43,703 nt of DNA, taken from the NCBI GenBank assembly GCA_031404155.1, contig JANNGZ010000032.1, positions 1 to 43,703 on the forward strand. The letters are read 5' to 3'. Below the pieces are notes generated by a model, which saw only the letters and a program-made list of their open reading frames with translations, had not been told where the DNA came from and made no database searches. This stretch comes from JANNGZ01 sp031404155 (GTDB lineage: Bacteria > Pseudomonadota > Gammaproteobacteria > Burkholderiales > Burkholderiaceae_C). Below, piece after piece: positions 1 to 8,589 of this stretch (the first letter of the stretch is position 1; each line of letters starts with the position of its first letter). A program made the translations under genes and the position numbers.

Positions 1-860
1 CCGATGCCCGCTTCGCCGCTGATCAGCACGACGCCCGCGGCGTCGGCGCTCGCCTGCAAGCAGCGCCACGGCTCCTCGCGTCCGACCAGGCGCGGCGGCC
101 TCAGCACGCCGGGCGGGCGCGCCGGCGCGCGCGGCTGCGTGAGCGCGGCGCCCGCTTCAATGAGCCGCGCCAGTTGCATCGTCTCGGCGTCGGGCTCGAT
201 GCCGAGCTCGTCGCGCAGGCTCTTGCGGCACTGCGTGAAGGTGGCCGTGGCGGCGGCACGGTCGCCGCGCAGGTAGTGCAGCCGCATCAGGCGGCGGTGG
301 CCATGTTCGAGCAGCGGCTCTTCGCCGACCAGCCGCTGGGCGTACGACAGCGCCTGCGCGATCTGCTGCTTGGCTTCGAGCTCGCCGGCGCGGCGTGCCA
401 GGCGCTCGGTGCGCGTGGCGCGCCAGCGCTCGCGCGCGGCGGCGACCCAGCGTTCGAGTTCCTCGTGCTCGCCGTAGTCGTGCCCGCCGAGCAGCTCGCC
501 CGCCGCCGCATCGGCATCGTGTTCGAGCGCCAGGATGGCCTCGACGATGTCGAGCGCGACGTCGTCGGCCAGGCGCAGTGCGCCGTCGTCGACCAAGACG
601 TCGCGGCCGGCCAGCTGGCGCAAGCGAAACAGGCGTTGCCGCAGGTTGGTTCGCGCTTGCGACTCGGAGGTCGCCGGCCACAGGCAGGCGGCCACCTTCG
701 CCCGCGGCGCCGGCCCGTCGAGCGCGAGCATCGCGATCAGCGCCGCGTCCTTGCGTTCGAGCACATGCGCGGTGCCGTCGGCACGCGCCAGGCGCGGCGC
801 GCCGAGCAGGCTGATGCGAACGCCGGGCAGCGTGGCCAGGGTCGCGGACGCTTCCTGCAC
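1..860 (-). CDS. BTAD/AAA transcriptional activator (partial, 3' end outside window)
   Basis: Read on the minus strand from GTG at 860, the frame is open to the window edge. The first ~95 residues look like the winged-helix part of SARP/AfsR-type activators, followed by a helical bacterial transcriptional activator domain with the typical ending around DELGIEPDAETMQL. The last visible residues (LISGEAGIG) are the start of a Walker A loop, so a large AAA/STAND ATPase region should continue beyond base 1. The GTG start is chosen because AGGAG sits five bases upstream and homology-like sequence starts right there. It lies 37 bases downstream of the expected metG stop (898). It probably acts as a cytoplasmic DNA-binding regulator; its targets cannot be read here. 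The family call is firm, the role is not. Confidence 0.8.
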   Translation of the reverse strand, partial: MQEASATLATLPGVRISLLGAPRLARADGTAHVLERKDAALIAMLALDGPAPRAKVAACLWPATSESQARTNLRQRLFRLRQLAGRDVLVDDGALRLADDVALDIVEAILALEHDADAAAGELLGGHDYGEHEELERWVAAARERWRATRTERLARRAGELEAKQQIAQALSYAQRLVGEEPLLEHGHRRLMRLHYLRGDRAAATATFTQCRKSLRDELGIEPDAETMQLARLIEAGAALTQPRAPARPPGVLRPPRLVGREEPWRCLQASADAAGVVLISGEAGI

Positions 861-897
861 CGGCGCTCCTGGTGAATCACACTGGATGGGCGGCGCG

Positions 898-2956
898 CTA
901 CCGCACGCGCAGGCCCGGCACCGCGCCCGGCCAGGGCTCGAGGATGTACAGCCCCCGGCTGCGCACCCTCGTCGGCGTGCGACGCGGCCAGGACCATGCC
1001 TTCGCTGAGGCCGAACTTCATCTTGCGCGGCGCGAGGTTGGCCACCATCACCGTCATCTTGCCGATCAGGTCGTCGGGTTGGTAGGCGCTCTTGATGCCG
1101 GAGAAGACGTTGCGCGTGCGACCTTCGCCAACATCGAGCGTCAGGCGCAGCAGCTTGTCGCTGCCTTCGACGTGCTCGGCGTTGACGATCCGGGCCAGGC
1201 GCAAGTCGATCTTGGTGAAGTCGTCGATCTTGATTTCGGCAGCGAGGGGTTCACCGCCGGGCACAGCGGCTGGCGCGGCGGGGGCTTCGAGCAAAGCGTC
1301 GATCTGCTTGGCATCGACGCGCTGCATCAGGTGTTTGTACTCGCCGATCTCGTGCGCGCCGATCGAACGCGACGCATCGCGCCACTCGAGCGGCTTGACC
1401 TTCAGGAACGACTCGACCTGCGCCGCCAGCGCCGGCATCACCGGCTTCAGGTACACCGTGAGCACGCGAAAGGCTTCGATGCAGACGCTGCACACGTCGT
1501 GCAACGCGGCGTCCATGCCCGGCTGCTTGGCCAATTCCCAGGGCTTGTGGCGATCGACGTACTCGTTGACGCGGTCGGCCAGCAGCATCACCTCGCGCAG
1601 CGCCTTGCCGAACTCGCGTTCTTCGTAGAGTTCACGGATCGTGACGCTGTGTGCCCGCAGACCATCCAGCAGCGTTTGTCCCTCGACACCCAAGTCCGCC
1701 GACAACCTGCCGCCGAAGCGTTTGGCAAGAAAGCCCGCGGCGCGGCTCGCAATGTTGATGTACTTCCCGATCAGATCGCTGTTGATGCGGGCAACAAAAT
1801 CCTCCGGGTTGAACTCGATGTCCTCGACCTTCGAATTCAACTTCGCCGCGATGTAGTAACGCAGCCATTCGGCGTTCAAACCCACGTCCAGGTACTTCAG
1901 CGGCGACAGCCCGGTGCCGCGGCTCTTGCTCATCTTGTCGCCGCCGAGCGTGATGAAGCCGTGCACGTAGATCTTGTCCGGCGTCTTGCGGCCCGAGAAG
2001 TGCAGCATCGCGGGCCAGAACAGGGTGTGGAAGGTGACGATGTCCTTGCCGATGAAGTGGATCATCTCCAGCGCCGGGTCGGCGAGGTAGCGGTCGAAGT
2101 CGACGCCCCTGGCGGTGAGGGAGGCTTTCAGCGCCGCGAGGTAACCCACCGGCGCGTCGAGCCAGACATAGAAGTACTTGCCCGGCGCGTCGGGGATTTC
2201 GATGCCGAAGTAGGGCGGGTCGCGGCTGATGTCCCAGTCGGCCAGGCCGCTGGGTTTGCCGCTGTGGCTCTCGCTGTCGTCGGTCTTGAACCACTCCGAG
2301 ATTTTGTTCAGCACCTCGCTTTGCAGGCGGTCGGGCGCGTTGGTCCATTCGCGCAGAAAGTCCACGCAGCGCTGCGAGCTGAGTTGGAAGAAAAAGTGCG
2401 TGCTGCTCTTGAGCACCGGCGTGGCGCCGGTGAGCGCGGACACCGGGTTACCCAAATCGGTGGGTGAATACACCGCGCCGCAGACCTCGCAGTTGTCGCC
2501 GTACTGGTCCTTGGCGCCGCAGTTCGGGCATTCGCCCAAGATGTACCGGTCGGCCAGGAACATGCCCTTCACCGGGTCGAAGAACTGCTCGACGGTGCGC
2601 TCGGCGATCAGCCCCTGCTTGCGCACCGCGAGGTAGATGTCCTTGACCAGTTCGTGGTTCTCGGGCGCGTCGGTGGAGTGCCAGTGGTCGAAGCCGATAT
2701 GAAAGCCGTCGAGGTAACGCTGGCGCCCGGCGGCGATGTTGGCGACGAAGGCTTGCGGCGTGACCCCGGCCTTCTCCGCCGCGATCATGATCGCGGCGCC
2801 ATGCGCATCGTCGGCGCAGACGAAGTTCACCTCGTGCCCGCACATGCGCTGGAAGCGCACCCAGATGTCGGCTTGGATGTACTCCATCATGTGGCCGATG
2901 TGAAACGGCGCGTTGGCGTAGGGCAGGGCGGTGGTGACGAACAGCTTGCGGGTCAT
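898..2956 (-). CDS. metG: Methionyl-tRNA synthetase, with a probable frameshift near the C-terminus
   Basis: Charges tRNA-Met with methionine in the cytoplasm. The class I HIGH motif is at residues 19-22, the knuckle CPNCG...CEVCG (zinc-type) near 148-164, and KMSKS near 340. A C-terminal EMAP/tRNA-binding domain (from about KIDDFTKIDLRLARIV to KMKFGLSEGMVLAAS) completes the ~685-residue long form. ATG at 2956 starts the conserved MTRKLFVTTALPYANAPFHIGH. At a run of five G on the coding strand (C at 952-956) the frame breaks. With one G fewer it reads on as GLYILEPWPGAVPGLRVR and stops at 898-900, a normal MetG end. As given, the frame instead runs on to a stop at 737, inside the neighbouring regulator. 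This is either a sequence error or a real C-terminal extension. The coordinates given assume the corrected end. Confidence 0.9.
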
Positions 2957-3126
2957 GGCGGGGAATTCTAGGCGCCGAGACTTTGGCGCGCAGGCCGAAG
3001 CATCGCGGCCGCCGCGCGTCGCACACTGCTGCACATCCCCCGAGACGAGGCCCGCCATGGCCATCACCTGCTTCATCCGCTACCCGGTCGCGCAGCGCTG
3101 GCGTCAGCGGCGCGCAGCACGCGCCG

Positions 3127-3132
3127 TATCAT
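3127..3132 (+). promoter_or_regulatory. Possible -10 element before the response-regulator operon
   Basis: TATCAT lies 40 bases before the ATG at 3173, in an otherwise very GC-rich stretch. No convincing -35 box is seen at the usual distance. The call rests on the hexamer alone. Confidence 0.25.
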
Positions 3133-3172
3133 CCGCGCGGCAACTCTGCGCGGCGCTGCACCGCGAACCCCG

Positions 3173-3559
3173 ATGGCGTCGATCCTCATCGTCGAAGACG
3201 ACGACAACATTGCCGAACTGCTTCAGTTCATGGTCGAGCGTGAAGGCCACACGGCCCAGCGTTTCGCTGACGGCGAGGCCGCGTACCAGCACATCACCAC
3301 CTCGCCGCCGCCAAACCTGGTGCTGCTGGACGCGATGCTGCCCTACCGCGATGGCCTGAGCCTGCTGTCCACGCTGCGCTCGCAACCGGCCTGGCGCAGC
3401 GTGCCGGTGGTGATGCTGACCGCACGTTCGCTCGAGCGCGACGTGGTCACCGCACTCGACGCCGGCGCCAGCGACTACGTGATCAAGCCCTTCCAGCCGC
3501 ATGAGCTGCTGGCCCGGGTGCGCCGCCTGCTCGGCTCCCACAAGGGCAGCGCAGGATGA
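3173..3559 (+). CDS. Receiver-only response regulator
   Basis: A 128-residue CheY-like receiver domain with no output domain. The acidic pocket is EDDD at 8-11, the phospho-acceptor is D53 in LVLLDAMLP, and T83 and K105 (YVIKPF) fill the conserved switch positions. It should be phosphorylated in the cytoplasm and act through protein contacts, since it has no DNA-binding or enzymatic part. Its stop overlaps the next start (ATGA at 3556-3559). The histidine kinase at the far end of the same operon (7136-8404) is the natural partner, by inference. It is the first gene of a five-gene run with an outer-membrane barrel, a HEAT protein and a glycosyltransferase, so it may gate polysaccharide output. 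Confidence 0.93.
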   Translation: MASILIVEDDDNIAELLQFMVEREGHTAQRFADGEAAYQHITTSPPPNLVLLDAMLPYRDGLSLLSTLRSQPAWRSVPVVMLTARSLERDVVTALDAGASDYVIKPFQPHELLARVRRLLGSHKGSAG

Positions 3560-4326
3560 GCCCGCGGCGCCGCCCGCCCGGCCGCCTGCTGCTGGCGGGC
3601 GTGCTGGCTGTCGCAGGCACGCCGGCGCCCGCCGCGGACTGGCAAGCCGAGGCCGGCGCGGGCCGCGAAACGCTGACCGGAGGCCGGGCGGCGTGGACCC
3701 AGGTCGACGCGGCGCTGCACCACCAGTTTTCCGAAACGACCCGGGTCGGTTTGCAAGCGCGCCGCACCGAGCGCTTCGGCTTCACGGACAACGAACTCGG
3801 GGCCAGCCTGGGCACCCGCTTCGACGCCGACTGGAGCGCGGGCTTCACCGCGGCGGCCAGCGGCACGCACCAGATCCTGCCGCGCTGGCACCTGGGCGGC
3901 GAGGTGCAACGGCGCCTCGGCGACGGCTGGGTTCTCGGCGCGGGCCTGCGCCACACCCGCTACGACCTGGACAGCGCCAGCGCGCTCAGCATCTCCGTCG
4001 AGCGTTATGTCGGCGCCTGGCGCCTGGCCGCGACCGCGAGCCAAACCCGGCTCCAGGGCGCCTCCAGCGCCGCCGCCGGCCGCTTGCAGGTCGACCGCTA
4101 TTTCCTCGGCGAGCGCGCCAAGCTCGGGCTGATCGTGGCCGCCGGGCGCGAGCTCGACAACCTGGGCGCCGGCACCATCCTGGTCAGCAACGTCGAGTCC
4201 TTCGCGCTGCTGGGCCAATGGCCGCTCGCTGCCGGATGGGCCGTGCTCGGGGATGTGGGCGCGCACCGCCACGGCAGCTTGTACCGGCGCAGCGGGGGGC
4301 GGCTGGGTGTTCGCCTGGATTGGTGA
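3556..4326 (+). CDS. YaiO-family outer-membrane beta-barrel protein
   Basis: 256 residues, with a Sec-type signal peptide (Arg-rich start, hydrophobic LLLAGVLAVAG, cleavage likely near PAPAAD). The rest is a series of short amphipathic strands rich in alternating aromatic and small residues, ending in RLGVRLDW, a typical terminal-aromatic barrel signature. The overall pattern matches the YaiO outer-membrane family as I know it. It starts with ATGA overlapping the response regulator. Next to a membrane glycosyltransferase it could form the outer-membrane route for a glycan, the role PgaA's barrel plays for poly-GlcNAc; that is inference. An alternative is a structural barrel of unknown role. 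Confidence 0.75.
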   Translation: MSPRRRPPGRLLLAGVLAVAGTPAPAADWQAEAGAGRETLTGGRAAWTQVDAALHHQFSETTRVGLQARRTERFGFTDNELGASLGTRFDADWSAGFTAAASGTHQILPRWHLGGEVQRRLGDGWVLGAGLRHTRYDLDSASALSISVERYVGAWRLAATASQTRLQGASSAAAGRLQVDRYFLGERAKLGLIVAAGRELDNLGAGTILVSNVESFALLGQWPLAAGWAVLGDVGAHRHGSLYRRSGGRLGVRLDW

Positions 4327-5386
4327 GCTTGCCGCCTCGGACCTCAAGCTGCGCGTTGCGTTGGGGGTTGGGGCGCTGGCGCTGCTGGTCACGCTGCTGT
4401 TGATGGTTCAGTTGCTGCTGTTGCGCACCCTGTCGGTGCGGCGGCAGCGGGGGTATGAGCGGGTGGTGGCGCGCTGGCGGCCCCTGCTGCTGCGCGCGGC
4501 CGCGGGCGACGAGGTGGTGCCGCCGCGGCTGCCGCGCCGTGACGCCTCGGCCTTCCTGCTGCTGTGGAACCAGATGCAGGACGGGCTGCGCGGCGCGGCG
4601 CACCGGGACCTGAACCGTTTTGCCACGCGGCTGAAGCTGGTCCGTTTCGCACGCCGGCGCGCCAGCCGCGGCCAGGGCGGGCGGCGGGTGATCGCGCTGC
4701 GCACGCTCGGGCATATCGGGCTGGCGGCCGACTGGGACCGCCTGGCCGCGCTGCTGGACGAACCGCGTTCGCAGGTGAGCCTGGCGGCGGCACGCGCGCT
4801 GCTGCAGATCGACGCTTTGCGGGCCGCGCCCCTGGTGCTCGACCAGTTCCTTGCGCGCAACGACTGGCCGTTGCCTCGGCTGGGCACCTTGCTGCGTGAG
4901 GTGGGGTCGGACGCGATCGGCTTCGCGCTGGCCGAGCGCTTGCTTGAACGCAGCCCGGCGCAGCAGGTGCGGCTGCTGCCGCTGGCGCGGGTGACCGAGG
5001 CGCCTGGGCGCGGCAGCGTGATCGAGGCGGTGCTCGCGATCGCCACCGAGCCCATGGTGCTGGCCGCCACCCTGCCGCAGGTGCACGGCCCGACCAGCCT
5101 GCCGCGGGTGCGTGAGCTGACCCGGCATGCCGACTGGCAGGTGCGCTCCTACGCCGCGCTGGCGCTCGGGCGCAATGGTTCGGCCAGCGACCGCACCACG
5201 CTGATCGGGATGCTCGGCGACCCCGAGTGGTGGGTGCGCTACCGCGCTGCTCAAGCGCTGGGAACGTTGCCTGGTGTCGACGAGGCCGGCCTCAAGGCGC
5301 TGCTCGAAACGCTTGGCGACCGCTTTGCCCGCGACATGCTGCGCCATGTGCTGGCCGAGCGCAGCTACGGCGGAGCGCCCCAATGA
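4307..5386 (+). CDS. Membrane-anchored HEAT-repeat protein
   Basis: About 359 residues from the GTG at 4307. An in-frame ATG at 4253 would add 18 residues and lengthen the overlap with the barrel gene; neither start has a clear ribosome binding site. One strong transmembrane helix (about LRVALGVGALALLVTLLLMVQLLLL) follows a short N-terminus. A basic segment comes next, then HEAT-like helical repeats such as RVIALRTLGHIGLAADWDRL, VSLAAARALLQIDAL, VRSYAALALGRNGS and VRYRAAQALGTLPG. Such repeats are protein-binding scaffolds; the C-terminal part is predicted to be cytoplasmic by the positive-inside rule. The stop overlaps the glycosyltransferase start (ATGA at 5383-5386), suggesting the two proteins are made together and may bind each other. 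No enzymatic motif is seen. Confidence 0.8.
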   Translation: MFAWIGELAASDLKLRVALGVGALALLVTLLLMVQLLLLRTLSVRRQRGYERVVARWRPLLLRAAAGDEVVPPRLPRRDASAFLLLWNQMQDGLRGAAHRDLNRFATRLKLVRFARRRASRGQGGRRVIALRTLGHIGLAADWDRLAALLDEPRSQVSLAAARALLQIDALRAAPLVLDQFLARNDWPLPRLGTLLREVGSDAIGFALAERLLERSPAQQVRLLPLARVTEAPGRGSVIEAVLAIATEPMVLAATLPQVHGPTSLPRVRELTRHADWQVRSYAALALGRNGSASDRTTLIGMLGDPEWWVRYRAAQALGTLPGVDEAGLKALLETLGDRFARDMLRHVLAERSYGGAPQ

Positions 5387-6789
5387 ACGCCGTCGCGCAG
5401 CTCGCGATCGAGGTTGCGCAGTGGACCTTTCTCGGCTACTTCATCGGCCTGAACCTGGTCTACATCGGCCTGAACCTGGTGGCGCTGCGGGTGATCGGCC
5501 GCGACCGCGCCGAGCAAATGCTGGCCACGCTGCCCGACTACGGCGCCGGCTTCGAACCGGGCATCAGCCTGCTGGTGCCGGCGTACAACGAGGAGGCCAC
5601 CATCGCCGCCTCGGTGCGCTCGATGCTGCAGATCGACTACCCCGAGTACGAAATCATCGTCATCAACGACGGCTCCAGGGACGCCACGCTCGCGGTGCTG
5701 CAGCGCGAGTTCGACCTCCAACCCTTCCCCGAGGCCTACCGCATCGCGGTGCCGGTGCAGCCGGTGCGCGCGGTGTACCGCTCGCCGCTGCACCCCAGGC
5801 TGCGCGTGATCGACAAGGCCAACGGCGGCAAGGCCGACGCGCTCAATGCCGGCATCAACGCCGCGCGGCATGCGCTGTTCTGCGGCGTCGACGCCGACTC
5901 GCTGCTGCAACGCGACAGCCTGCGCCGCATCGTGCGCCCGTTCATGGCCGACCGCCGCGTTATCGCTGCCGGCGGCACGATCCGCGTCGTCAACGGCTGC
6001 CAGGTGGAGCAGGGTTACCTGCGCTCGGTGGGCATGCCCAAGAGCTGGCTGGCGCGAGTGCAGATCGTCGAGTACCTGCGTGCCTTCCTGTTCGGGCGCC
6101 TGGGCTGGTCGCCGATGAATGCGCTGTTGATCATCTCCGGCGCCTTCGGGCTGTTTCGCCGCAGCGCGGTGATCGAGGCCGGCGGCTACCGCCGCAGCAC
6201 GATCGGCGAGGACATGGAACTGGTGGTGCGCCTGCACCGGCTGTTTCGCGCTTCCGGCGTGGACTACCGCATCGTCTATGTGCCCGACCCGATCTGCTGG
6301 ACCGAGGCGCCCGAGTCGCTGGAGGTGCTGCGCGCGCAGCGGGTGCGCTGGCAACGCGGCCTGCTCGAAAGCCTGTGGGCCAACCGCAGCCTGATGTTCG
6401 CGCGCCGCGGCGGCAAGGTCGGCTGGATCGCGTTCCCGGTGATGGCCCTCTTCGAAGCCGCGGGGCCGGCGATCGAACTCGGCGGCCACCTCTTCATGAG
6501 CACCGCGTTTGTCGCCGGCTGGATTTCGGGGCCGGCGTTTGCGGCCTTCATGCTTCTGGCGCTCGGCCTCGGGCTGATGCTCTCGGCCAGTGCGCTGCTG
6601 CTCGAAGAAATGTCGTTCCGGCTCTACCCGCGGCTGTCGCACCTGCGCACGCTGGTGCTGGCGATGCTGCTGGAGAACATCGGTTACCGCCAGCTCAACG
6701 CCTTCTGGCGCCTAGAGGGCACCTGGAAGTGGCTGCGCGGGCGGCCCAGCGTGTGGGGCAACATGAAGCGGCGCGGGGTGGGCTCATGA
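5383..6789 (+). CDS. Processive family 2 glycosyltransferase (PgaC/hyaluronan-synthase-like)
   Basis: 468 residues. An N-terminal transmembrane hairpin (about 12-38) precedes a GT2 catalytic domain with VPAYNEE (65-71), NDGS (95-98), the D-x-D motif DAD (170-172), GED (275-277) and the processivity motif QRVRW (319-323). C-terminal membrane helices follow, ending in a W-x-M-x-R-like tail (WGNMKRRG). This set defines processive inner-membrane synthases that polymerise a sugar nucleotide and extrude the chain. The sugar cannot be told from sequence; there is no PilZ domain. It overlaps the HEAT gene at its start. Its stop (TGA 6787-6789) overlaps the first ATG of the 60-bp repeat array. It is the core enzyme of the cassette. 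Confidence 0.9.
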   Translation: MNAVAQLAIEVAQWTFLGYFIGLNLVYIGLNLVALRVIGRDRAEQMLATLPDYGAGFEPGISLLVPAYNEEATIAASVRSMLQIDYPEYEIIVINDGSRDATLAVLQREFDLQPFPEAYRIAVPVQPVRAVYRSPLHPRLRVIDKANGGKADALNAGINAARHALFCGVDADSLLQRDSLRRIVRPFMADRRVIAAGGTIRVVNGCQVEQGYLRSVGMPKSWLARVQIVEYLRAFLFGRLGWSPMNALLIISGAFGLFRRSAVIEAGGYRRSTIGEDMELVVRLHRLFRASGVDYRIVYVPDPICWTEAPESLEVLRAQRVRWQRGLLESLWANRSLMFARRGGKVGWIAFPVMALFEAAGPAIELGGHLFMSTAFVAGWISGPAFAAFMLLALGLGLMLSASALLLEEMSFRLYPRLSHLRTLVLAMLLENIGYRQLNAFWRLEGTWKWLRGRPSVWGNMKRRGVGS

Positions 6790-7136
6790 GCCTGCCCGGC
6801 CGCCCGAAAGGCGAATACCGGAGTGCGCAGCGCGGAGGTTGCCTGATGAGCCTGCCCGGCCGCCCGAAAGGCGAATACCGGAGTGTGCAGCGCGGAGGTT
6901 GCCTGATGAGCCTGCCCGGCCGCTCGAAAGGCGAACACCGGAGTGCGCAGCGCGGAGGTTGCCTGATGAGCCCGCCGGGCCGCCATGGACCCGTAGGGGC
7001 CACATCGTGGCCCTTGGGCGAATACCGAAGTGCGCAGCACGAAGGTACACCAGTGAGACGCCGGGCCGTTCCCAAGCCTGTCCTGAGCCTGGTCGAAGGG
7101 GCGAATACCGCGGTGCGCAGCACGGAGGTTGCCTGA
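6786..7136 (+). CDS. Possible translated repeat ORF bridging glycosyltransferase and kinase
   Basis: Reading from the ATG that overlaps the glycosyltransferase stop, the repeat array is open for 116 codons. Its TGA (7134-7136) overlaps the kinase ATG at 7136. The product would be three copies of MSLPGRPKGEYRSAQRGGCL (with small changes) plus a diverged tail; it resembles no protein family I know. The repeats keep the frame and the overlaps at both ends, so ribosomes could pass from one gene to the next. Whether the peptide itself matters is unknown; it may be only a passenger of the repeat. Confidence 0.3.
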   Translation: MSLPGRPKGEYRSAQRGGCLMSLPGRPKGEYRSVQRGGCLMSLPGRSKGEHRSAQRGGCLMSPPGRHGPVGATSWPLGEYRSAQHEGTPVRRRAVPKPVLSLVEGANTAVRSTEVA

Positions 7137-7138
7137 TG
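6786..7138 (+). repeat. 60-bp tandem repeat array carrying a start codon and Shine-Dalgarno in each unit
   Basis: Three near-identical 60-bp units begin at 6786, 6846 and 6906, each starting ATGAGCCTGCCCGGCCGC and ending CGCGGAGGTTGCCTG. A fourth, diverged unit starts at 6966 and runs into a region containing a hairpin (GGGGCCAC / GTGGCCC near 6997-7015) and a different repeat (CCTGTCCTGAGCCTGGTCGA near 7077). A last half unit ends at the kinase start. Sixty bases are 20 codons, so the array stays open. Each unit ends with GGAGG seven bases before the next ATG. A related single copy lies at 15508-15570. Confidence 0.9.
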
Positions 7139-8404
7139 AGCGGCGCGGCGGCGTCGAACAGCATGCTCGCGCTGCTGGCGCTGCTGGCGCTGGTGGTGTT
7201 GCTCGCAGGGGCGGTGCTGGGACTGCTCGCCGAGCGGGCACGCCGGCAACGCGGCCCGGCCGCAGCACCGCCGGGGCCCGACCCCGTGCGCGTGGAGATG
7301 CAGCAGCAGCTGATCGACTCGCGGCGCCGCCTGCAATTGCTGCTCGACCATATGCCCGACGGTGTCTTCGCCTTCGACGCCGCGGGCCGCATCGAGTGGA
7401 TCAACCCGGCGGCGCGGCTGATCTTCCAGCGCAGCGCGGCCGACACCGTGGGCGTGCCGATCGCCGAGCTGATCCCCGGCATCGCCGCGGCGCAGGCCGA
7501 GCTCGCGCTCAGCGCGCCCCCGGGCATGGTGCCGGCGCAGGTGCCGCGCCTGGCGCTGCGCGGGCGCCGCCGCGACGGCAGCGAATTCCCGCTCGAGCTG
7601 GCCCTGGTGCGCCTGGAGGTCGAGGGCGCGCAGGTGGGCATGGGAGTGTGCCGCGACCTCGCCGACAGCGAACGCATCGAGCGCATGAAGCGCGAGTTCG
7701 TCACCATGGTCAGCCACGAGCTGCGCACCCCGCTGACCAGCCTGCGCGGCTCGCTCGCGCTGCTCGCCGACGGCACCATCGAAGGCTTGCCCGCCGACGT
7801 GCGGCGCCTGCTCAAGATGGCCAGCGACAACAGCGAGCGGCTGGTGGTGCTGGTCAACGACATCCTGGACTTCGAAAAGCTTCGTGCCGGCGCCCTGCGC
7901 ATTGACTTCCAGGCGCTGGACCTGGCCGCGCTGGCGCAGCAGGCGGTCGAGGCGGTAGAGGGCATGGCCGCGCGCCAGCAGGTGCTGCTGCGGGTGCTCG
8001 CCGCGGGCGAGGCGTTTCCGGTGCGGGCCGACCCGGCGCGGCTGACCCAGGTGCTGGCCAACCTGCTGTCCAACGCGATCAAGCTCTCGCCGCCGCACGG
8101 CACGGTGCATGTGATCGTGACCCGCCGCGCCGAGCGGGTGCGCCTGGTGGTGCGCGACCAGGGCCCTGGCGTGCCCGCGGAGTTCATCGAACGCCTGTTC
8201 CTGCCCTTCGAGCAGGCGCGCGACCCGCAGCACCGAAAACACGGCGGCACCGGCCTCGGGCTGGCGATCAGCCGCGCGCTGATGGACATGATGCAGGGCG
8301 CGATCGGCCTGGACCCGCCCCGCCCCGGCGACGGCGCCAGCTTCTGGATCGAGCTGCCGCTGGACGACCAGCGGCCGTCGACCTTCGGCGACCTGGCGCA
8401 ATGA
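7136..8404 (+). CDS. PAS-domain sensor histidine kinase
   Basis: 422 residues. The start is the ATG at 7136, whose GGAGG at 7123-7127 is supplied by the last repeat unit. Order: one N-terminal membrane helix (about 10-32), a PAS domain (about 62-175), a HisKA dimerisation domain with H194 in MVSHELRTPL, and an HATPase_c domain with N-box LANLLSNAIKLS, G1 box DQGPGVP and G2 box GGTGLGLAIS. The single membrane helix suggests cytoplasmic sensing by the PAS domain. No receiver or output domain is attached, so the receiver at 3173 is the likely target. Its stop codon is the first three bases of the downstream repeat at 8402, so its last residues may have been set by a repeat insertion. Confidence 0.92.
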   Translation: MSGAAASNSMLALLALLALVVLLAGAVLGLLAERARRQRGPAAAPPGPDPVRVEMQQQLIDSRRRLQLLLDHMPDGVFAFDAAGRIEWINPAARLIFQRSAADTVGVPIAELIPGIAAAQAELALSAPPGMVPAQVPRLALRGRRRDGSEFPLELALVRLEVEGAQVGMGVCRDLADSERIERMKREFVTMVSHELRTPLTSLRGSLALLADGTIEGLPADVRRLLKMASDNSERLVVLVNDILDFEKLRAGALRIDFQALDLAALAQQAVEAVEGMAARQQVLLRVLAAGEAFPVRADPARLTQVLANLLSNAIKLSPPHGTVHVIVTRRAERVRLVVRDQGPGVPAEFIERLFLPFEQARDPQHRKHGGTGLGLAISRALMDMMQGAIGLDPPRPGDGASFWIELPLDDQRPSTFGDLAQ

Positions 8405-8531
8405 CAGCCCCCAGCTCGCTGCGCTCGCGCCCCCCGAGGGGAGCTCAGGCCGCTTGGGAGCGGCCCGGCGCTGGCCTGAGGCTGACAGCCCCAAGCTCGC
8501 TGCGCTCGCGCCCCCCGCGGGGAGCTCAGGC
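8402..8531 (+). repeat. Two direct copies of a GC-rich intergenic repeat
   Basis: Copies start at 8402 and 8483 (81-base spacing). Each reads TGACAGCCCC followed by AGCTCGCTGCGCTCGCGCCC and a (C)6-G-(A/C)-GGGG palindromic part, then AGCTCAGGC. A diverged relative lies at 19626-19665. The sequence resembles a dispersed boundary repeat common in Burkholderiales (from memory, not searched). Confidence 0.8.
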
Positions 8532-8589
8532 TGAGAGTCTCCAGAAGCAGTGCAAACCCTAGGCCGAGAGCGGTCCGCCATGCCCCGCG

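Noticed and set aside
872..2467. Long open frame on the plus strand across metG (531 codons).
   Set aside because: It is the mirror of the metG codons in high-GC DNA; metG has full motifs on the other strand.
6786..7138. CRISPR array or phage attachment repeats.
   Set aside because: Units are tandem with no spacers and no integrase is nearby.
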